Of a stretch of DNA of 64,000 nt, positions 60,533-64,000 are shown in pieces; positions within the stretch are counted from its first letter, which is position 1, and each line of letters begins with the position of its first letter. The stretch comes from Chitinophaga ginsengisegetis (GTDB taxonomy: Bacteria; Bacteroidota; Bacteroidia; Chitinophagales; Chitinophagaceae): NCBI RefSeq assembly GCF_900168065.1, contig NZ_FUZZ01000003.1:434001-498000 (forward strand), written 5' to 3'. The notes below the pieces were generated by a model that worked only from the letters and a program-made list of their open reading frames with translations, ran no database searches and had not been told where the DNA came from. The translations under genes were made by a program, and so were the position numbers.

Positions 60533-61585
60533 TCAATTCCCGTTTCTAACGCCCCTGCTAAGGAACAGGGTCCAGATCAGCGACAGCATCAGCAACATTC
60601 CCACGCCCTGGTGCAAAATTCCATAACTCACAGGAATCTTCACCTGGCTGTTTAACAGGGTCAGCACGCCCAGCAGCACCTGCAGCAATACCAACAGCAA
60701 AGGCAGGTAACGGATGGCGTGTAACAGGCTGTTTGCCGGCGTTTGCGCTGCTTTCCACCACCAAACAGCGATGAGGATAGTGATCAGGTAAGCCAGTCCG
60801 CGATGTATAAATTGAATGGTTATCGGGTTATGCGCAATATCTGTAGCAAATCCACCCTGGGAAAACATGCCGGCGGGCACCCAGGAACCATTGATATCCG
60901 GCCAGGTGTTCGCCACCAGTGCGGTATGTAATCCGGCCATGAAGGCGCCGTATACCAGTTGCACTACCAGCAATACCAGCAACCAGATGTTCAGTTTGTA
61001 TAAAGCGGGAACTTTTAATATTTCTATCGGATGTACGCTCAGTTTCAGCGCAAACCAGAATACATATGCCAGCAATACCAGCGCAGATATAAAATGAATA
61101 GCCAGGCGGATATGGTTAACATACAAATTTTCTTCATTCAGGCCACTCTTCACCATGATCCATCCTATCAAGCCCTGCAAGCCCCCCAATACAAACAGGA
61201 TGATCATCGGGTTAATCATACTCTTGTTAATCTTCTTCTTAATAATAAAGTAGATAAACGGAATGATAAACACAAATCCCATCAGCCTCGCCCAGTCACG
61301 ATGCAGCCACTCCCAGAAAAAAATGAACTTAAAATCCGATAAGGTAAAGTGATTATTAACATACTTGTACTGCGCTATCTGTTTATAGCCATCAAATGCT
61401 TTCTGCCAGGCGGCTTCATTCATTGGTGGGAAAGCGCCCAGCAGCGGCTGCCATTCAGTAATGGACAGGCCCGAGCCGGTTAAACGGGTGATCCCTCCCA
61501 GCAATACCTGAACTATCAACATGCCCACGCCTATATATAACCAGATAGCCACGGGGCGGTTATTTTTTATTGTAACTGCTTCCAT
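60533..61585 (-). CDS. ctaA: Heme A synthase, COX15/CtaA family
   Basis: This integral membrane enzyme converts heme O to heme A for cytochrome aa3 oxidase. The 350-residue protein has eight hydrophobic segments and the heme-linked His residues in LHRDWARLMG, IHFISALVLL, FIHRGLAYLI and LHQGVGMLLM. The long extracellular segment with GLSITEWQPLLGAFPPMNE is the COX15 type, which lacks the Cys pair of the short CtaA type. No other oxidase genes lie in the window. The start lies 8 nt from a -7 box, implying a leaderless transcript. Confidence 0.93.
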   Translation of the reverse strand: MEAVTIKNNRPVAIWLYIGVGMLIVQVLLGGITRLTGSGLSITEWQPLLGAFPPMNEAAWQKAFDGYKQIAQYKYVNNHFTLSDFKFIFFWEWLHRDWARLMGFVFIIPFIYFIIKKKINKSMINPMIILFVLGGLQGLIGWIMVKSGLNEENLYVNHIRLAIHFISALVLLAYVFWFALKLSVHPIEILKVPALYKLNIWLLVLLVVQLVYGAFMAGLHTALVANTWPDINGSWVPAGMFSQGGFATDIAHNPITIQFIHRGLAYLITILIAVWWWKAAQTPANSLLHAIRYLPLLLVLLQVLLGVLTLLNSQVKIPVSYGILHQGVGMLLMLSLIWTLFLSRGVRNGN

Positions 61586-61593
61586 AAACGCTG

Positions 61594-61601
61594 CAAAAAT
61601 A
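61594..61601 (-). promoter_or_regulatory. -7 box TATTTTTG of ctaA
   Basis: Perfect TAnnTTTG match on the minus strand, ending 8 nt before the ctaA ATG at 61585. Confidence 0.6.
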
Positions 61602-61771
61602 GGGAATGAATGCCGAACAAGCGGGCTAAATACTCACATTATTTTAACAAAGGCGTAATGTTCCGTTAATCCGCAAGTCGGAGCTTTGCATTGAAAATTT
61701 AAACGGCACCATTGTATTAGCTAATACCGCCCTAATTAAAAAAAAGACGAACACATTAAAAAAATAATGTC

Positions 61772-62227
61772 ATGAAACACTTACGTTTTGTTGTTTTAGC
61801 ACCCAAAGTAGCTTTGTTGGTATTTGTTACTATCCTCTTTCCAATTTTACATGCTGCAGCACAGTCAAAAACCTTTGCTTATAATGCAGCACGACTGGCA
61901 AAAGAAAAACCTGTACCCGAAGCTCCCATCGAGGCTTTCAACGTACACATCACACAATTGCAAAAGGATCAGCTGTTATTCCAGCTTTCTGTGGATAATC
62001 CTTCCAACGAAAAGCTGACGCTCTACATAAAAGACAATTTCAATAACACGCTGCACCGCGAAACACTGCCCGCCACCCTGCGCTTTGAAGCACGTTACAA
62101 CCTCGGTTCTCTCGAGGATGGAGATTACACCTTCGAAATCAGAAGCGGCAAAAACAAACTGGCAGAGAAAGCTATTGCCATAAAAACGCAAACCATGATC
62201 AACAGGAGCGTTTCCGTATCAGAGTAG
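61772..62227 (+). CDS. Small secreted protein with one beta domain, unknown function
   Basis: The 151-residue product has a signal peptide (about 1-31, HAAAQS). It then has a single beta-sandwich-like domain of about 90 residues: FNVHITQLQKDQLLFQLSVDN, KLTLYIKDNFNNTLHRETL, LEDGDYTFEIRSG. It resembles the secretion-linked DUF3244-type domains of Bacteroidota in strand pattern only. No catalytic motif is visible. It shares a terminator with the convergent GH3/beta-lactamase gene. Confidence 0.75.
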   Translation: MKHLRFVVLAPKVALLVFVTILFPILHAAAQSKTFAYNAARLAKEKPVPEAPIEAFNVHITQLQKDQLLFQLSVDNPSNEKLTLYIKDNFNNTLHRETLPATLRFEARYNLGSLEDGDYTFEIRSGKNKLAEKAIAIKTQTMINRSVSVSE

Positions 62228-62252
62228 TCCCGCATCGCATAATTGAAAAATG

Positions 62253-62290
62253 AAAAGAGGTGGTATCCGTTAAACGATACCACCTCTTCT
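62253..62290. terminator. Bidirectional terminator
   Basis: AAGAGGTGGTATC pairs perfectly with GATACCACCTCTT (13 bp) around CGTTAAAC. It lies between the convergent genes ending at 62227 and 62309. Confidence 0.9.
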
Positions 62291-62308
62291 TTTATTATCC
62301 GTTATTTC

Positions 62309-64000
62309 TTATTTGCGGGCAGACTCATACACCGCTTCAAACATTTTCTCCCGGGTATGTAACGCCGCTATTTTCGTATTAACGCCACCGTTAGGATACA
62401 CCCGGTTGCTCAGGAAAATAAATACCAATCCCGATGTTGGGTCAGCCCATACACAGGTACCGGTATAACCGGTATGCCCGAAAGTAGCCGCAGAAGCGCT
62501 CCTGGCCGGGTATGGCTCCCGCCGGGTGGCATTGTCTTTTTCCGGCTTGTCAAATCCCAGGCCACGACGGCTGATATTGCTGTTATAGGCCGTAAACAAC
62601 TTCACCGTTTCCGGCTTAATATATTGTACGCCATTGAAAGATCCTTTATTCAGCAACATCTGCATAATTACTGCCACATCATGCGCATCGGAAAATAATC
62701 CGGCATGCCCCGCCACCCCGCCAAACATAGCGGCGCCGGGGTCATGCACATCTCCCCGTAATAACTGCATACGGAAAGAATACTCGCGCTCTGTAGGAAC
62801 AATCTCCGACAAAGGAAAACGCGTTCTCGGTAAAAAGCCGGTGGTAGCCAATCCCAGCGGTACGTAAAACGTTTCACGCACATACTCATTCAGCTTCTTA
62901 CCCGTTAATTGCTCTACAATTTTTCCCAGGAAAATAAAATCACAGTCGCTGTAAACATAACCCTGCCGGGGCGACAACTTACTGTCTAATATCCTTTGCC
63001 ACATGGTATCAACATAGCTGTTTTCCATGTACATCTGTTCTGCCACGCGGATGCCGTGCGTAGCATCGGGACTGCTGTGATATAACACCGTGTCGGGCTG
63101 CGCATTGTTGTAAAGGGTTTCTTTATAAAAGGGTATAAAAGCTACCAGTCCTGCCTGGTGCAAAAGAATATCGCGGATCCGTAACCCTGCTTTATCAGTG
63201 CCCAGCACCTGCGGCAGGTATACGCCCAATGTGGCGTCCAGGTTCAGTTTCCCTTCGTCATATAACCGCATCACCGATAACGTGGTAGCACATACTTTGG
63301 TTACCGAGGCCAGGTCATAAATAGCCGTTGGCGACACGGGTTCCTGTTTGTTGTATTCGTAATGACCGAAGCAACGGTTATAAATAATTTTTCCATCCTT
63401 CAGGGCAAGCACCTGCGCTCCCGGCGCTGCGCCGCGGGCAATCATATCGTTAGCTAAACCATCGATCTGCAGCAACGCCTGTTCATTAATGCCTGCTTCC
63501 TTTGCAGTGGCTGTGGGCAATAAATGAAACTTGTTCACTTCATAAGTGATGCCGGTGCCGGAAGGTAAATCCGGGCAAACGGTTACCGGTAATTTTCCGG
63601 AGGGGCCCAGCTGCCCGAAAAGCAGATCTGCAGCCGCTCTCTGGGTAGTGCTGTCATCTTCATAAGCAGCCACCAGGTGAGGCGCATCACAGAAATACTG
63701 GATCGCATACGGGTTACCAAAAACAACAGTTACTGAAGGCATTTCCGATTGCAGCTGACGGATAATCAACCGTTCCGCCATAGACAATCCAAAGTTTCCT
63801 GCGGGCCGGCGGCTGTAGTCGTGCAAACTGATAATAACCGCCTTGTAGTCGCGCTGGATGCGGGATACAATAGGTGCAATCTGTTGTACCGTTTGCCGAG
63901 AAGTGAAAATAAATGCGTCCGTACCGGGTTTATAATTCTTCACGGTTTCCAGGAAAGTGTTGCTGGCATCCGCTCCAACAGCAATCACCGCCAGCTTTTG
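62309..64000 (-). CDS. GH3 glycosidase C-terminal region fused to a beta-lactamase-type serine hydrolase (partial)
   Basis: The gene reads leftwards and continues past the right edge, so the N-terminal GH3 catalytic domain is outside the window. The visible 560 or so residues first show the GH3 C-terminal domain (VTVVFGNPYAIQYF, FGQLGPSGKLPVTV) and then a class-C beta-lactamase/esterase domain with the SxxK nucleophile in LASVTKVC, a YSD motif in YVYSDCDF and the terminal FGHTGYTGT. Such GH3-beta-lactamase fusions occur in Bacteroidota and may act on peptidoglycan-derived amino sugars (beta-N-acetylhexosaminidase type), which is inference. The terminator at 62253-62290 ends it. Confidence 0.86.
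   Translation of the reverse strand, partial: QKLAVIAVGADASNTFLETVKNYKPGTDAFIFTSRQTVQQIAPIVSRIQRDYKAVIISLHDYSRRPAGNFGLSMAERLIIRQLQSEMPSVTVVFGNPYAIQYFCDAPHLVAAYEDDSTTQRAAADLLFGQLGPSGKLPVTVCPDLPSGTGITYEVNKFHLLPTATAKEAGINEQALLQIDGLANDMIARGAAPGAQVLALKDGKIIYNRCFGHYEYNKQEPVSPTAIYDLASVTKVCATTLSVMRLYDEGKLNLDATLGVYLPQVLGTDKAGLRIRDILLHQAGLVAFIPFYKETLYNNAQPDTVLYHSSPDATHGIRVAEQMYMENSYVDTMWQRILDSKLSPRQGYVYSDCDFIFLGKIVEQLTGKKLNEYVRETFYVPLGLATTGFLPRTRFPLSEIVPTEREYSFRMQLLRGDVHDPGAAMFGGVAGHAGLFSDAHDVAVIMQMLLNKGSFNGVQYIKPETVKLFTAYNSNISRRGLGFDKPEKDNATRREPYPARSASAATFGHTGYTGTCVWADPTSGLVFIFLSNRVYPNGGVNTKIAALHTREKMFEAVYESARK

Noticed and set aside
1..64000. tRNA or rRNA genes
   Set aside because: No cloverleaf with a GTTCRA-type T arm or rRNA core sequence was recognised by eye in the intergenic regions; a dedicated tRNA scan would settle this.

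Overview
The window looks like a chromosomal segment of a Bacteroidota bacterium, most likely family Chitinophagaceae and close to Chitinophaga (inference). The grounds are SusC/SusD pairs, an ECF sigma/FecR regulator feeding a SusC with an STN domain, DUF4369/DUF5106 thioredoxins, an S46 dipeptidyl-peptidase, a PSP1/RicT protein next to holB, few Shine-Dalgarno sites, and repeated TAnnTTTG (-7) promoter boxes. I see no rRNA, tRNA, CRISPR array, prophage or complete insertion sequence. Most of the window is core chromosome with a few accessory patches.

Layout. 1-2.5 kb: the 5' part of a SusC gene (minus strand, cut by the left edge) and a YugP-type metalloprotease. 3.1-9.3 kb (plus): radA, comF, glutathione peroxidase, a lipoprotein, holB and ricT. 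9.8-11.9 kb: a nucleoid-associated protein and an SMP-30-like beta-propeller. 11.9-21.8 kb (minus): a complete polysaccharide or glycan utilisation locus read as sigma -> FecR -> SusC(STN) -> SusD -> DUF6067/GH123-like glycosidase. A candidate antisense RNA faces the susC leader. 21.8-25 kb (minus): lptB, a GH3-type acyl-adenylating enzyme and fabG form an operon. 25.1-26.1 kb: metF. 26.3-29.4 kb (minus): four related outer-membrane beta-barrel genes in tandem. 29.5-30.9 kb: a TlpA-like thioredoxin.

31-43 kb (plus): rlmD; a rhomboid protease followed by a rhomboid-fold protein without the catalytic residues; two tandem endonuclease/exonuclease/phosphatase-fold membrane proteins; cysS; an M28 peptidase; alkA and alkB alkylation-repair genes with a SIR2-like gene right behind; and a protein with three META domains. 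43-50 kb (mostly minus): an AraC regulator, a small TIG lipoprotein, a porin + DASS carboxylate transporter operon, and a DPP7-type S46 peptidase. 50-55 kb (plus): a coiled-coil lipoprotein, rnhB, rpoN, a PAP2-like membrane protein and recA. 55-64 kb: typA, an alpha/beta hydrolase, a membrane-anchored patatin, ctaA (heme A synthase), a small secreted protein, and a GH3/beta-lactamase fusion cut by the right edge.

The most interesting points are the pseudo-rhomboid beside an active rhomboid, the candidate antisense RNA opposite the susC leader, the alkA-alkB-SIR2 cluster, two short tandem-repeat arrays (13 bp and 11 bp periods), a perfect 16-bp inverted-repeat element at 44.05 kb, and several genes whose promoter box lies so close to the start codon that the transcript should be leaderless. 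No single new system is proven by the sequence alone.
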